From: an uncultured Clostridia bacterium
GTDB taxonomy: Bacteria > Bacillota > Clostridia > TANB77 > CAG-508
DNA length: 64,000 bases
Direction of reading: 5' to 3'
Assembly (NCBI GenBank): GCA_944389125.1
Contig: CALXLF010000001.1
Span: 186,001-250,000, forward strand
A program made the position numbers and the translations under genes. The number at the start of each line of letters is the position of its first letter. Position 1 is the stretch's first letter. Below, piece by piece: positions 8,935 to 17,746 of the stretch. The notes under the pieces were generated by a model. The model made no database searches. It had not been told where the DNA came from and saw nothing but the letters and a program-made list of their open reading frames with translations.

Positions 8935-9870
8935 TTATAAAGCATTATTAATTCCATTTGATACAAGGTTTGCTAAACTTCCGGATTAAATCATCTATTT
9001 CTTTTGGAGTTACTACCAAATTATAATTTTTTGGATTTAGTATTTCTTTGATTTTTTCATAATTATCTTCTTCTTTTAATTCATCTAAAAATTCATTTGA
9101 TTTATTTTCGCTTTCAAGATTTTCTATAAACAAATCAATTGACTCATTTACAATTACTGCACTTTCAATTACAGTTGGAATTCCGGATTGCAATTACTGG
9201 TATTCCTAAAGTTTCTTTATTTAAACTTTGTTGTTTATTTTGTACTCCTCCGCCAGGAGCAATTCCTGTATCTGAAATTTGAATTGATTTACTAATTCTT
9301 TCAATACTTCTTGAAGCTAAACTATCAATTGCAATTATTAATTTTGGACTTATATTTTCTACAATTCCTTTTACAATCTCAATTGTTTCAATTCCAGTAA
9401 GGCCCATAACTCCTGGAGAAATAGCACTTATACCTCTTTGATTTTCACCGTAAATATTCTGGGTAATACTTTTTTATATGTCTTGTAACTTCTATATTAT
9501 CTATAACTTTTGAACCTAAACTATCGACAACTAAATTTTCATTTCCAAGCCCTACAACTAAAACTTCATCTTCTGGCTCACATAGATTTTGAATCAAATT
9601 CTTTAATTCATTAGAAATTATTTGAATAATATTACTTTCAATTTCTTCGCTTAAATTAGTTATTTTTTTGCAATCAATAGTTATATAATTTCCTATATCT
9701 TTATCTAAAGCTTTTTTTCCTTCTTCATTTACAATTCTAACTCTAGTAATTCTAACTCCATTTGGTTTTTCTTCAATTTCACATTTAATACCTTTAATCT
9801 CTTCTTCTAATTGATTTGCTTTTCTATAAATATCTCTTCTTTCATCTGCCATATCAGTTCTAAAAAGCAT
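8935..9870 (-). CDS. gpr: Spore germination protease GPR with three +1 shift sites
   Basis: GPR is the aspartic-type endoprotease that degrades small acid-soluble spore proteins at germination. It is made as a zymogen; the FRTDMADE near the N-terminus matches the pro-peptide cleavage region. Motifs in order: [85 protein letters not shown], and an end VSNGINNAL. The frame breaks three times, at 9448-9450, 9183-9185 and 8981-8983, each at an in-frame CGG; dropping one base each time rebuilds a 310-residue GPR ending at TAA 8935-8937. The second site is the conserved glycine of AIGIPT. Frame zero alone would give 141 residues. Confidence 0.93.
8981..8983 (-). other. In-frame CGG, +1 shift site 3 in gpr
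   Basis: ATC CGG AAG; reading CGGA as glycine gives [19 protein letters not shown] and a natural stop. Frame zero gives [11 protein letters not shown], unlike GPR. Confidence 0.7.
9183..9185 (-). other. In-frame CGG, +1 shift site 2 in gpr
   Basis: ATC CGG AAT; reading CGGA as glycine restores PVIAIGIPTVI, a highly conserved GPR segment. Confidence 0.78.
9448..9450 (-). other. In-frame CGG, +1 shift site 1 in gpr
   Basis: TTA CGG TGA; frame zero stops at the next codon. Reading CGGT as glycine continues into [19 protein letters not shown]. Confidence 0.78.
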
Positions 9871-9887
9871 AAAAAAATACCTCCTTA

Positions 9888-9921
9888 AAAAAACTACATT
9901 TTTAAATAGTTTTCTCTAAGG
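9888..9921 (-). terminator. Weak terminator-like hairpin after yebC
   Basis: AAAACTA and TAGTTTT form a short stem followed by T residues on the minus strand, between yebC and gpr. Weak and AT-only. Confidence 0.35.
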
Positions 9922-9949
9922 AGATATTTTTTATTCTTTAAATTAATTT

Positions 9950-10669
9950 TTATTCTGCCCAATTATGATAAACTTCTAAAACATCATCTAAATCTTCTAG
10001 ATTATCAATTAATCTTTGCATTTTTTGTGAACCTGATTCATCTAATGTAATATATGTATTTGGAATCATTTGAATTCCTGCTTCTAAAAATTTTAAACCT
10101 TTTTCAGATAAATTTTCTTCAACTGCGTTAAAATCTTCTGGTGCAGTTTTTATTTCATATACTTCATCTTCTGAAGAAAAATCTTCTGCTCCAGCTTCTA
10201 AAGCCATCATCATTAACTCATCTTCATCAAATGGACAACCTTCTTTTTCAATAACTATAACGCCTTTTGATTCAAACATATATGAAACACATCCAGTTGT
10301 TCCTAAATTTCCACCAGCTTTATCAAAAACATGTCTAACATCAGCTGCAGTTCTATTTTTATTGTCTGTACTAGCTTTTACTATTACAGCAACTCCACCT
10401 GTTCCATATCCTTCATATGTAAGTTCTTCATAGTTTTCATTACTTGATGAAGCTTTCTTTATTGCATTATTAATTGTATCATTTGGCATGTTAGCAGCTT
10501 TACATTTTGCAATGACATTTTTTAATTTAGAATTTCCTGCTGGGTCCGGTCCACCTTCTTTTACAGCAATTAATAGTTCTCTTCCTAATTTTGTAAAAAT
10601 TTTACCTCTTGCTGCATCAGCTTTACCTTTTTTAGCAGCAATATTATGCCATTTTGAATGTCCTGACAT
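9950..10669 (-). CDS. yebC: YebC/PmpR family protein (TACO1-type)
   Basis: A 239-residue YebC family protein starting [31 protein letters not shown] with [39 protein letters not shown]. Once listed as a transcription regulator, the family is now known to act at the ribosome to relieve stalling on difficult stretches such as prolines. Its neighbourhood with gpr carries no functional hint. Full length, clear ribosome site. A CGG trinucleotide occurs here only out of frame. Confidence 0.95.
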   Translation of the reverse strand: MSGHSKWHNIAAKKGKADAARGKIFTKLGRELLIAVKEGGPDPAGNSKLKNVIAKCKAANMPNDTINNAIKKASSSNENYEELTYEGYGTGGVAVIVKASTDNKNRTAADVRHVFDKAGGNLGTTGCVSYMFESKGVIVIEKEGCPFDEDELMMMALEAGAEDFSSEDEVYEIKTAPEDFNAVEENLSEKGLKFLEAGIQMIPNTYITLDESGSQKMQRLIDNLEDLDDVLEVYHNWAE

Positions 10670-10777
10670 GGTTAATTCCTCCTTTTGATTTAATTTAGCA
10701 TGTATATTTTAACATATTATTTTTGATTTGTGTAGTGTTTTTTACAAAATTATCTTATATATTCAGGATATTCAAAT

Positions 10778-11635
10778 CTATTTTTTATCTCTTATAATAA
10801 CTTTTCCATTAATATCCATAATAGAATCTTCATTTATAATTTCACCTACAGAATCTACTACTATTGTTCCTGATTTAGGATTTTTTATAGATACAATATT
10901 TCCTTTTATATCTGCATCTACTTCTGAATATTCAAATGCTAAATCAGCATCTTCTGTTGTGCAATTTATTAATTTTAGATTTTTACAATAACATAAAGGT
11001 TGAGTTCCTATTATCTTACAATTTATTAATGTTAAATTTTCTGAAAACCAAGCTAGATATTCTCCTTTAACAATAGAATCTCTTACTATAACATTTTTGC
11101 TATGCCAGAAAGCATCTTTTGTGTCTAATGTACAATTATCAATCTCTAAGTTTTCAACATATTGAAAAGAATATTTTCCTTGAAAATCTACATTTTTTAA
11201 TTTAATATTTTTACTATCTAAAAAGATATATTCTGATACTATTTTAGTATCTTCCATTTTAACATTATTACATTTCCATCCAAATTCTGGAGAAATTATT
11301 TTTGAATTTTTAATTTCTGTATTATTGCATTCTCTTAATAATTTTATTCCTTCTAAATCACAATCTGCAATTAACCCATTATCAGCATACCATATTGGTG
11401 CTCTTGTTTTATCATCAAAAGTAGAATGAATTAATTCATATTTTTTAGCATGCCATAATGGATATCTTAAAGAAAATTTACAATCTATAACTTTTATATT
11501 TTTTGTCTCTTTTAATACAGATTCACCATCTTGAGGTCCTGCAAAATTACAATTTTTTACTTCTGTATCTTTTAAATTATATAATGCTCTTTCTTCATCA
11601 TATGTTTTATTTTCAATTATATTTTTAGTTTCCAT
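10778..11635 (-). CDS. DUF3737 family right-handed beta-helix protein
   Basis: 285 residues beginning METKNIIENKTYDEERALYNLKDTEVKNCNFAGPQDGES, the signature of DUF3737. The remainder is a repeating pattern of about 18-22 residues with N-C/D-C pairs (LKNVDFQGKYSFQYVENLEIDNCTL and similar), consistent with a parallel beta-helix as in pentapeptide or C-cap repeat proteins. No signal peptide. Function unknown. It shares the minus-strand cluster with 11647-12312 and 12327-12557. Confidence 0.85.
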   Translation of the reverse strand: METKNIIENKTYDEERALYNLKDTEVKNCNFAGPQDGESVLKETKNIKVIDCKFSLRYPLWHAKKYELIHSTFDDKTRAPIWYADNGLIADCDLEGIKLLRECNNTEIKNSKIISPEFGWKCNNVKMEDTKIVSEYIFLDSKNIKLKNVDFQGKYSFQYVENLEIDNCTLDTKDAFWHSKNVIVRDSIVKGEYLAWFSENLTLINCKIIGTQPLCYCKNLKLINCTTEDADLAFEYSEVDADIKGNIVSIKNPKSGTIVVDSVGEIINEDSIMDINGKVIIRDKK

Positions 11636-11646
11636 AATATCTCCTC

Positions 11647-12312
11647 CTAATTTGCAAGTTCAAATGTGATGCTTACACTTCCATTTCCTAATTCTTTAAC
11701 AAAATCATTTACATTATCTACTTTTCCTAAATCAGTATAACTATATGAATTAGAAAAACTTTCATAAAATACAACTAAGCAATCATTTCCATATAATTTA
11801 ATATCACCTGCATTAATTCTACTTGGTCTGCTACTATTTGTTGTAAAACTAGAATTTAAATAATTATATTTTTCATTTGAATGTAAATCACTCATATTTA
11901 AAGTCATTGGGAACATTTGAACTAATTCTCTTGTTGTTTGATTATTTTCTAATGTTGCACTAAATGTTTTATTATTTACTATTAAATTAATTTTTATCTC
12001 TTCATTTTGATTATTCATATTATCACTCTCCTCATCTATATTTTCTTCACTATTACTTGTATTTTCTGATTGTGAATTTTCTTGAAATTCATCTAGTGTT
12101 GTATTTGAAGTTTGATTTTCTGTATTTTGTACTTCACTATTTAAATCATTTTCATCTTCATTTGTGTAACTTGTATTTAAACTATTTTGTGTATTTGTTT
12201 CATTTGAATTTTCATTTTTTACTGAATTATTTCCAGTTTCAGCAAAAATAAATGCTAATATTATAATGATTATTATAAGGATAATTAAACCTATAATTGC
12301 TCTCTTCTTCAA
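11647..12312 (-). CDS. Membrane-anchored cyclophilin-like fold protein
   Basis: 221 residues. Residues 5-25 are a strongly hydrophobic Ile-rich signal anchor; residues 28-105 are a low-complexity Asn/Glu/Ser/Thr linker. The last 115 residues (IKINLIVNNKTFSATLENNQTTRELVQMFP ... INAGDIKLYGNDCLVVFYESF) match the cyclophilin-like domain often found as a lipoprotein or anchored domain in gut Firmicutes and Bacteroidetes. Probably extracytoplasmic. Ligand unknown. Twelve bases from the DUF3737 gene, so likely co-transcribed. Confidence 0.75.
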   Translation of the reverse strand: MKKRAIIGLIILIIIIIILAFIFAETGNNSVKNENSNETNTQNSLNTSYTNEDENDLNSEVQNTENQTSNTTLDEFQENSQSENTSNSEENIDEESDNMNNQNEEIKINLIVNNKTFSATLENNQTTRELVQMFPMTLNMSDLHSNEKYNYLNSSFTTNSSRPSRINAGDIKLYGNDCLVVFYESFSNSYSYTDLGKVDNVNDFVKELGNGSVSITFELAN

Positions 12313-12326
12313 AATCTTTACCTCCT

Positions 12327-12557
12327 TTATTTATTATTTTCTTTCATTTGATAAATAAAATAATCTATACAATCAATTTGCTTTTCATTTTTATGAACTT
12401 TATCTAATACATTTTTTCTGTGTTTATCTAAAATTTTGAGTATTTTTTCTTTTTTACCTTGTTTATATAATTCAATTAGTTCTTGTATTTGTGCAGCACT
12501 ACATCCTGCATCTTTTAGATTCTGAATAATATTTTCTTCAGAACTATATGCATCCAC
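12327..12557 (-). CDS. Small conserved helical protein
   Basis: 76 residues, all helix-forming: IIQNLKDAGCSAAQIQELIELYKQGKKEKILKILDKHRKNVLDKVHKNEKQIDCIDYFIYQMK. The pattern AGCSxxxI...L...HRxxLLDxxHxxQxxIDCxDYxxYQ resembles the C-terminal part of MerR-family regulators and small stand-alone proteins often found beside LysR genes in gut Clostridia. Divergent from the LysR gene at 12720. Function unknown. Confidence 0.6.
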   Translation of the reverse strand: MDAYSSEENIIQNLKDAGCSAAQIQELIELYKQGKKEKILKILDKHRKNVLDKVHKNEKQIDCIDYFIYQMKENNK

Positions 12558-12624
12558 TTATATCACCTTCTTTTATTACTTTTTTCCTTTTCATTTTTAT
12601 TCTAACATTAGAGCAATATAATGT

Positions 12625-12650
12625 CCAATACTTATTTTGAATAAGTTACT
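12625..12650 (+). promoter_or_regulatory. Probable LysR operator
   Basis: The segment contains a perfect inverted repeat ACTTATT-TTG-AATAAGT, and CCAATACTTATTTTG is repeated exactly at 36763-36777 in front of the alpha/beta hydrolase gene. It lies in the divergent region between the LysR gene and the 12327-12557 gene. Confidence 0.5.
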
Positions 12651-12719
12651 ATGCTTTACAGGTATAGAAAGTAATGATAAAATTTGGGTGTTTAATAAAT
12701 AAAAATATTGGAGAATTGT

Positions 12720-13601
12720 ATGGAAATTAGAGTTTTAAATTATTTTTTAGCAGTTGCTAGAGAACAAAATATTACAAATGCAGCTGAAGTTTTACATATT
12801 ACACAGCCAACACTTTCAAGACAATTAAAAGATTTAGAAGATGAGCTTGGAAAGCCACTTTTTATGAGAGGGAAAAGGAAAATCACTTTAACAGAAGAAG
12901 GTATGCTTTTTAGAAAAAGAGCTGAAGAAATTATCAATCTTGTTAAAAAAACAGAAAAAGAAATATCTCTTTCTAACGAAATTGTAAGTGGAGATGTATA
13001 TATAGGTACCGGAGAATCTGACTCTATAAAAATTATTGCAGATATTATAAAAAAATTACATAAAAAATATCCAGATATACATTATCATATTTCAAGTGAT
13101 GACAGCATTGATGTTACAGAAAATTTAGACAAAGGTCTAATTGATTTCGGAATTTTAATTGGAAATATTGATAAAACAAAATATAATTATATAACTTTAC
13201 CTGTTAGAGATACTTGGGGAATTCTAATGAAAAAAGATTCTCCTCTTTCGCAAAAAAGTCTTATTACTCAAGAAGATTTAAAAGATAAACCTCTTATTGT
13301 TTCAAGGCAAATTAATTCAAATTCAGATTTACTTAGATGGTTTAAAGCTGATATAAGTGATTTAAACATTTTTGCTACATATAATTTAGTATATAATGCA
13401 TCAATTTTAGTAGAAAAAGGATTAGGTTATGCTCTTACTTTAGACAAATTAGTAAATGTTACTGATACCACAAAACTTTGCTTTATTCCTCTTTCTCCTA
13501 AATTAGATTTAGAGATAAATATTGTTTGGAAAAAATATCAAATTTTTTCTAAAGCTTCTCAAAAATTTTTAGATGAATTACAAAAAGATTTTATATCATA
13601 A
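12720..13601 (+). CDS. LysR family transcriptional regulator
   Basis: 293 residues. The N-terminal winged helix (RVLNYFLAVAREQNITNAAEVLHITQPTLSRQLKDLEDELGKPLF) is followed by a periplasmic-binding-like sensor domain. Start chosen at the ATG at 12720 with GGAG seven bases before; a TTG four codons earlier overlaps that ribosome site. It reads into a ferredoxin-flavodoxin gene 25 bases downstream, likely a co-transcribed target. Two CGG trinucleotides occur here, both out of frame. Confidence 0.93.
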   Translation: MEIRVLNYFLAVAREQNITNAAEVLHITQPTLSRQLKDLEDELGKPLFMRGKRKITLTEEGMLFRKRAEEIINLVKKTEKEISLSNEIVSGDVYIGTGESDSIKIIADIIKKLHKKYPDIHYHISSDDSIDVTENLDKGLIDFGILIGNIDKTKYNYITLPVRDTWGILMKKDSPLSQKSLITQEDLKDKPLIVSRQINSNSDLLRWFKADISDLNIFATYNLVYNASILVEKGLGYALTLDKLVNVTDTTKLCFIPLSPKLDLEINIVWKKYQIFSKASQKFLDELQKDFIS

Positions 13602-13626
13602 AAAATAATTAAAAGGAGGAATAAAA

Positions 13627-14391
13627 ATGAAATTATATGAAATAGTTTTTAGTGCAACTGGAAGAACTCAAAAAGTAGTAGATATTATTAGTTCTATTTT
13701 CCCTGCAGACCCAAACAAAATTGATCTTAGTGATTATAATATGGAAAACCAAAATTATAATCTTTCTCAAGATGATTTTTGTATTGTAGCTGTACCTGTT
13801 TATGGTGGAAGAGTACCAGCTCCTGCAGCAAAACGCTTACTTAACATTAATGGTAATGGAGCAACTGCTTTATTAATAGCTGTTTATGGTAACAGAGCTA
13901 TTGATGACTGTTTATTAGAATTAAAAGATATTTTAGTAAAACAAGGATTTAATTGTAAAGCTGCTATTTCTGCTGTTGCTGAACATTCAATGATGCCACA
14001 ATTTGCAACTAATCGTCCTGATAAAGAAGATCAAGAAGAATTGAAAAAATTTGCTTTACAAATAAAAGAAAAGTTAGAAAATAATACACTTTCAGATGAA
14101 GTTACTGTTCCTGGAAAAAGACCTTATGTTAAAGCTAGTAATTTACCTCTAAAAATTAAAGTAAATAAAAATTGTATAAAATGTGGTAAATGCGCAAAAA
14201 GATGTCCTGTACAAGCGATTTCTTTTGAGGATCCAAGTTTAACCGATTCAAAAAAATGTATTACATGTATGCGTTGTATAGAAGAATGTCCACAAAAAGC
14301 AAGAGCTTTGCCTTCTGCTTTAATGGCTGCTACAAGTAAACTAATGAAAAGCAAATTTGAAGGAAGAAAAGAAAATATTCTTTATATATAA
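13627..14391 (+). CDS. EFR1-type flavodoxin-like protein with 2[4Fe-4S] ferredoxin domain
   Basis: 254 residues. The N-terminal two thirds are flavodoxin-like (FSATGRTQKVVDII, PVYGGRVPAPAAKRL). The C-terminal part has two complete [4Fe-4S] motifs, CIKCGKCAKRCP near 181-192 and CITCMRCIEECP near 214-225. Predicted soluble electron carrier. Co-directional with and just behind the LysR gene, with an AAAAGGAGG ribosome site. Confidence 0.88.
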   Translation: MKLYEIVFSATGRTQKVVDIISSIFPADPNKIDLSDYNMENQNYNLSQDDFCIVAVPVYGGRVPAPAAKRLLNINGNGATALLIAVYGNRAIDDCLLELKDILVKQGFNCKAAISAVAEHSMMPQFATNRPDKEDQEELKKFALQIKEKLENNTLSDEVTVPGKRPYVKASNLPLKIKVNKNCIKCGKCAKRCPVQAISFEDPSLTDSKKCITCMRCIEECPQKARALPSALMAATSKLMKSKFEGRKENILYI

Positions 14392-14396
14392 ACACT

Positions 14397-14427
14397 TAAG
14401 AAGATGTTAAAACTAACAGCTTCTTTT
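14397..14427. terminator. Bidirectional terminator
   Basis: Arms AAGAAGATGTTA and TAACAGCTTCTT lie between the convergent ferredoxin and sirtuin genes, followed by T-rich sequence on the plus strand. Confidence 0.6.
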
Positions 14428-14429
14428 AT

Positions 14430-15275
14430 CTATTTTTCGTTTAATGCATCAACAATTTCTTTTATATCATTTTCAAATAAAATACTTCTATTTTGTATAT
14501 CTAAGAAAGTTGCACTTGCATCTTTATTTATTCTTATTAATTTCCAATTTGGATTTTGATACGTCATTTGCTCAAATGGAATACGTATTATTCCAGGAGT
14601 ATTAAAACCCACTCCCAATTCTAGTAATACCACTTTCTTCTCTTTATTCTTTTCTACAAATTCTTCATATTTTCTATTTTGCATATACCAATTGTCATCT
14701 TGTACAAAATTAGCATCTATTCTTAAATTAACTTCCATTTTTCCGCCACATACAGGACATTTTGGAACCAATTCTGTTGGAATTTTACAATCTTTTGTAT
14801 TTTTTATCATTTCTTTTACTAAATCTGATGCGTCATATAATTTATTATGACATGCATTTTTACATTGAATATATTTATAACTTCCTTGAGTTGAAAATAC
14901 TTTTTCTTTATCAAAACCAGCTTTGTAAAATTGGTCATCAACATTTGTTGTAATAACAAAATAATTTTTATTTTTTACTAGCTTTAATAATTCCTTATAT
15001 AATTCCGTTGCTTCAATACCAATATCATTTACATACATATGCTTAGCCCAAAAAGCCCATTTTTCCTCTTCTGTTTTAAAATCATAAAACCCAGCTGTAT
15101 ACATATCTGTAAAATGGTATTTTTTTATAAAATCTCCAAAATTATTCTCAAACCTTTTTCCTGAATAGTCTAATCCTGCTGAAGTGGAAAGTCCTGCTCC
15201 TGCACCTATTAATATACCATCTGCATTTTCAAGTATCTTTTTTGTTTTATCAATTTTATCTATTAAGTTACTCAT
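14430..15275 (-). CDS. SIR2-like NAD-dependent deacylase (macro-associated type)
   Basis: 281 residues with the sirtuin NAD motif GAGAGLSTSAGLDYSG (residues about 22-37) and TTNVDDQFYKAG. A zinc ribbon is likely from CKNAC ... CPVCGG. The usual catalytic His in HG is replaced in FSTQGSYKYIQC, which is typical of the divergent SirTM-like group that acts on ADP-ribosyl or lipoyl substrates rather than acetyl-lysine. No macrodomain gene is adjacent in this window, so the substrate is open. Confidence 0.8.
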   Translation of the reverse strand: MSNLIDKIDKTKKILENADGILIGAGAGLSTSAGLDYSGKRFENNFGDFIKKYHFTDMYTAGFYDFKTEEEKWAFWAKHMYVNDIGIEATELYKELLKLVKNKNYFVITTNVDDQFYKAGFDKEKVFSTQGSYKYIQCKNACHNKLYDASDLVKEMIKNTKDCKIPTELVPKCPVCGGKMEVNLRIDANFVQDDNWYMQNRKYEEFVEKNKEKKVVLLELGVGFNTPGIIRIPFEQMTYQNPNWKLIRINKDASATFLDIQNRSILFENDIKEIVDALNEK

Positions 15276-15347
15276 ATTTTATCCTCCTTAATTTAAATAT
15301 GAATATTATTACATTTGCAGGCTTTCCTATTTACTTTCTAAATTATT

Positions 15348-16145
15348 TTAGTTTTGTGGAAAGAAATATCCTGCTGTCATATCTAAATAATTTAATCCAC
15401 TATATGATGGATATTTTGATTTTACTTTATTTTTAAATTCATCAATATCTTTACTTTCTCTTGCTATTACTTTTAAATCTTCTAAATAAGCAATTTTAAT
15501 ATCTACATCAGCTAAAGTTTCTGGTGTATAATGACTTGATAATACAAGATTATAACCTTTTTCTTTATATCCTTCTAATTGTTTTATTATTATATCTGCA
15601 TGAGCTTCTCCTGCAACTATTGAATGACAATCATGACCTAACATATGAGTATAAACACAATTTATTTGTGGAAATTCAATTTCAATATTTTCATCATGAT
15701 AAGTAATATTCAATTCAAATCCACCTATATTTACACTATTATCTTTTAAAACATCTGTTATAACTGGTAATTTTTCATCAAAATCTTCTCCAAAACTTTG
15801 TACAAATCCATCATCTAAATGTTTAATAGTTCCTGATGTCATACTATTTATTGTTCCTTGACTTGCATAATTCTTTACATCATTTAATATTGATGCACCT
15901 CCATTTGGGTGATCTGAAAATACTTTTCATACAATGTTTTTATTTAGTCCTTTTACATATTCTTCAAATTCTCCTAAATTTGAATGAAAAGCTGGGAATT
16001 CAATTAATAAAACATTTTTATCATTTTCTAATATAAAACATTCATCATACATCAAATCATTAGTTTGGTATGCGTGTAATTTAATATCTCCAAAATCATA
16101 TACCTCTATAAATCCTTTTTTTAAATCAATTTTTGAAACTTTCAT
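15348..16145 (-). pseudogene. Metallo-beta-lactamase-fold protein with in-frame TGA
   Basis: The two halves (16145 down to the TGA at 15927-15929, then on to 15348) are in the same frame and together give about 265 codons with homologous-looking flow: NKNIV, stop, KVFSDHPNGGASILNDVKNYASQGTI. Later segments VYTHMLGHDCHSIVAGEAHADIIIKQL and LVLSSHYTPETL suit MBL-fold hydrolases. The HxHxDH signature is reduced to DH. TGA is a real stop elsewhere (for example at 43688-43690), so a nonsense mutation in a GGA or TGG codon is the simplest view. Selenocysteine or readthrough is not supported. Divergent from hxlR. Confidence 0.6.
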
Positions 16146-16240
16146 TTTTATATACTCTCCTTATTTCTTTATTTTGAAATACAGTAGCTACTTTGTTTTT
16201 CAATTTCTATAATTATTTTAATGGCGTCATTTGGTTTTGT

Positions 16241-16254
16241 AAAGTAGGTACTTT
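16241..16254. promoter_or_regulatory. Candidate HxlR operator palindrome
   Basis: AAAGTAGGTACTTT has perfect six-base arms around GG. A related CAGTAGCTACTTT lies at 16182-16194. Both are in the divergent region between the MBL gene and hxlR, where HxlR-family regulators usually bind. The rest of 16146-16460 shows only AT-rich promoter-like sequence. Confidence 0.45.
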
Positions 16255-16460
16255 AAAGTGGCATAGTTTCCTTTAAGTAACTTTTGTGTGTTTTACTCAA
16301 TTACAGAGTTTAAAATTTTTATATGTTTTTTTAAAGTACTATAAACTTTTTACTATATTACATTCGTTTTTATACTATTGTTCATTTTGTAAGTAAAGAC
16401 CATTTACATTTTTAAATATTTTTGATATAATCTTAATAGTTTTTATAGGAGATGATTATT

Positions 16461-16781
16461 ATGAAAAAAGAATTACCTGCATGTCCTGTTGAAATAACAA
16501 TGGGTTTAATTGGAGAAAAATGGAAAGTTTTAATAATAAGAGACTTACTTACTGGAACAAAAAGATTTGGAGAATTAAAAAAATCTGTTACTGGTATTAC
16601 TCAAAAAGTATTAACTAATAATTTAAGACAAATGGAAGCTTCAGGCTTAGTAAAAAGAAAAGTATATGCAGAAGTTCCACCAAGGGTTGAATATTCTTTA
16701 ACTGAAACAGGCTTAAGCTTAAAACCAATTTTAGATTCAATGGTTAAATGGGGAAATGAATATAGAGAAAAACAAAAATAG
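16461..16781 (+). CDS. HxlR family transcriptional regulator
   Basis: 106 residues: a winged helix starting MKKELPACPVEITMGLIGEKWKVLIIRDLLTGTKRFGELKKS. The N-terminal CPVE cysteine is the conserved redox- or electrophile-sensing cysteine of HxlR proteins. The start at 16461 has AGGAG nine bases upstream; an ATG three codons earlier overlaps that ribosome site. Divergent from the MBL-fold gene, which it may control. Confidence 0.9.
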   Translation: MKKELPACPVEITMGLIGEKWKVLIIRDLLTGTKRFGELKKSVTGITQKVLTNNLRQMEASGLVKRKVYAEVPPRVEYSLTETGLSLKPILDSMVKWGNEYREKQK

Positions 16782-16804
16782 CAGAAATCCTGCTATTTTA
16801 TTTA
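16776..16804 (+). terminator. Terminator after hxlR
   Basis: AAATAGCAG and CTGCTATTT followed by TTATTTAT. The left arm includes the TAG stop codon of hxlR. Confidence 0.65.
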
Positions 16805-16946
16805 TATTAATAATTTAAAATTTAATAATAACATTTAAATTTTTAATATATCCTGCTCAAATAAAGTAATTTTCTTCTAGATATAATGCTGTAAGTACGG
16901 TTTGGGTTAAAACAAATGATATCAAAATTGATGAAAAACTTATTCC

Positions 16947-17339
16947 TTAATTTTTATCTACTAAATATTTGTATATAGGATAATTTAATATACATACTAT
17001 AATTCCTACAATACCAACTGCTATACCAATAATATAATCAATTTGTGTTGGATTTCCTGTCATTATTCTTGTCATTCCATATCCCATAACTAAAGCTCCT
17101 ATAATACCTATAACAACAAAACCAACATTTTTCCAATTTATTGGTTTATGATTTTTTGATGGATTTGCTTTTTTATGAATAGGTATAATTGCAAGTAAAA
17201 TTAATGCTCCAATTATAGCTATTACTACTCCTGCTGTAAATAAATTCCATTCCGGTATTAGACACATACACATTCCAAGTGCAAATGTCAAACCTCCAAT
17301 AGTTCCTAAAATAATTTCGATTAATGTTTCTTTTTTCAT
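16947..17339 (-). CDS. Small integral membrane protein
   Basis: About 130 residues with four hydrophobic segments (IILGTIGGLTFALGMCMCL, FTAGVVIAIIGALILLAII, VGFVVIGIIGALVMGYGM, IDYIIGIAVGIVGIIVCIL). The start at 17339 (MKKETLIEII) has AAAGGA upstream; six further codons are open before it. Two genes likely form a unit with 17360-17623. Family not recognised. Confidence 0.65.
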   Translation of the reverse strand: MKKETLIEIILGTIGGLTFALGMCMCLIPEWNLFTAGVVIAIIGALILLAIIPIHKKANPSKNHKPINWKNVGFVVIGIIGALVMGYGMTRIMTGNPTQIDYIIGIAVGIVGIIVCILNYPIYKYLVDKN

Positions 17340-17359
17340 AATAGATTTTCCTTTCATAA

Positions 17360-17623
17360 TTAAATATTATTTTTATTTATAAGTTTTTCTGATTCTTCTT
17401 TTCTTTTTTGCAATTCCTCATCTCTTCTCTTTTCTAATTCTTTTTGTTCTTTTTTTACTCTTTCTTTGGCTTCTTGAATAGTTTCGTCATCTTTTTTTAA
17501 GAATTTATCAACAAACTTATCTTCTATTTTTTTATAACCTTCTACAACAGTCTTTTCTATCTTTTTATATCCACCAACAACTGTTTTTTCTATTTTTTTA
17601 TTAGCTTCTACTAATTTAGACAT
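17360..17623 (-). CDS. Small charged coiled-coil protein with tandem repeats
   Basis: 87 residues starting at MSKLVEANKKIEKTV, with GGAAGTG upstream. Three near-identical units KKIEKTVVGGYKKIEKTVVEGYKKIED precede a Lys/Glu-rich helix ending near SEKLINKNN. This looks like a long amphipathic helix or coiled coil. The open frame goes 29 codons further up without a ribosome site. It is divergent from a TetR gene and ends 20 bases before the membrane protein. Function unknown. Confidence 0.65.
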   Translation of the reverse strand: MSKLVEANKKIEKTVVGGYKKIEKTVVEGYKKIEDKFVDKFLKKDDETIQEAKERVKKEQKELEKRRDEELQKRKEESEKLINKNNI

Positions 17624-17746
17624 ATTAATCACTTCCTTTCTTTTTCTCAACACTTGTTTATTTAATATATATATAGTATAATATGGAATAATTAATTTGT
17701 CAGTCATCAATTAAACGATTTTTGTTGAGTTAATGGAGGAAAATTT

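Noticed and set aside
15927-15929. TGA decoded as glycine or selenocysteine
   Set aside because: TGA serves as the stop of the 43688-45353 gene, only one internal TGA was found, and no selenocysteine insertion hairpin is evident.
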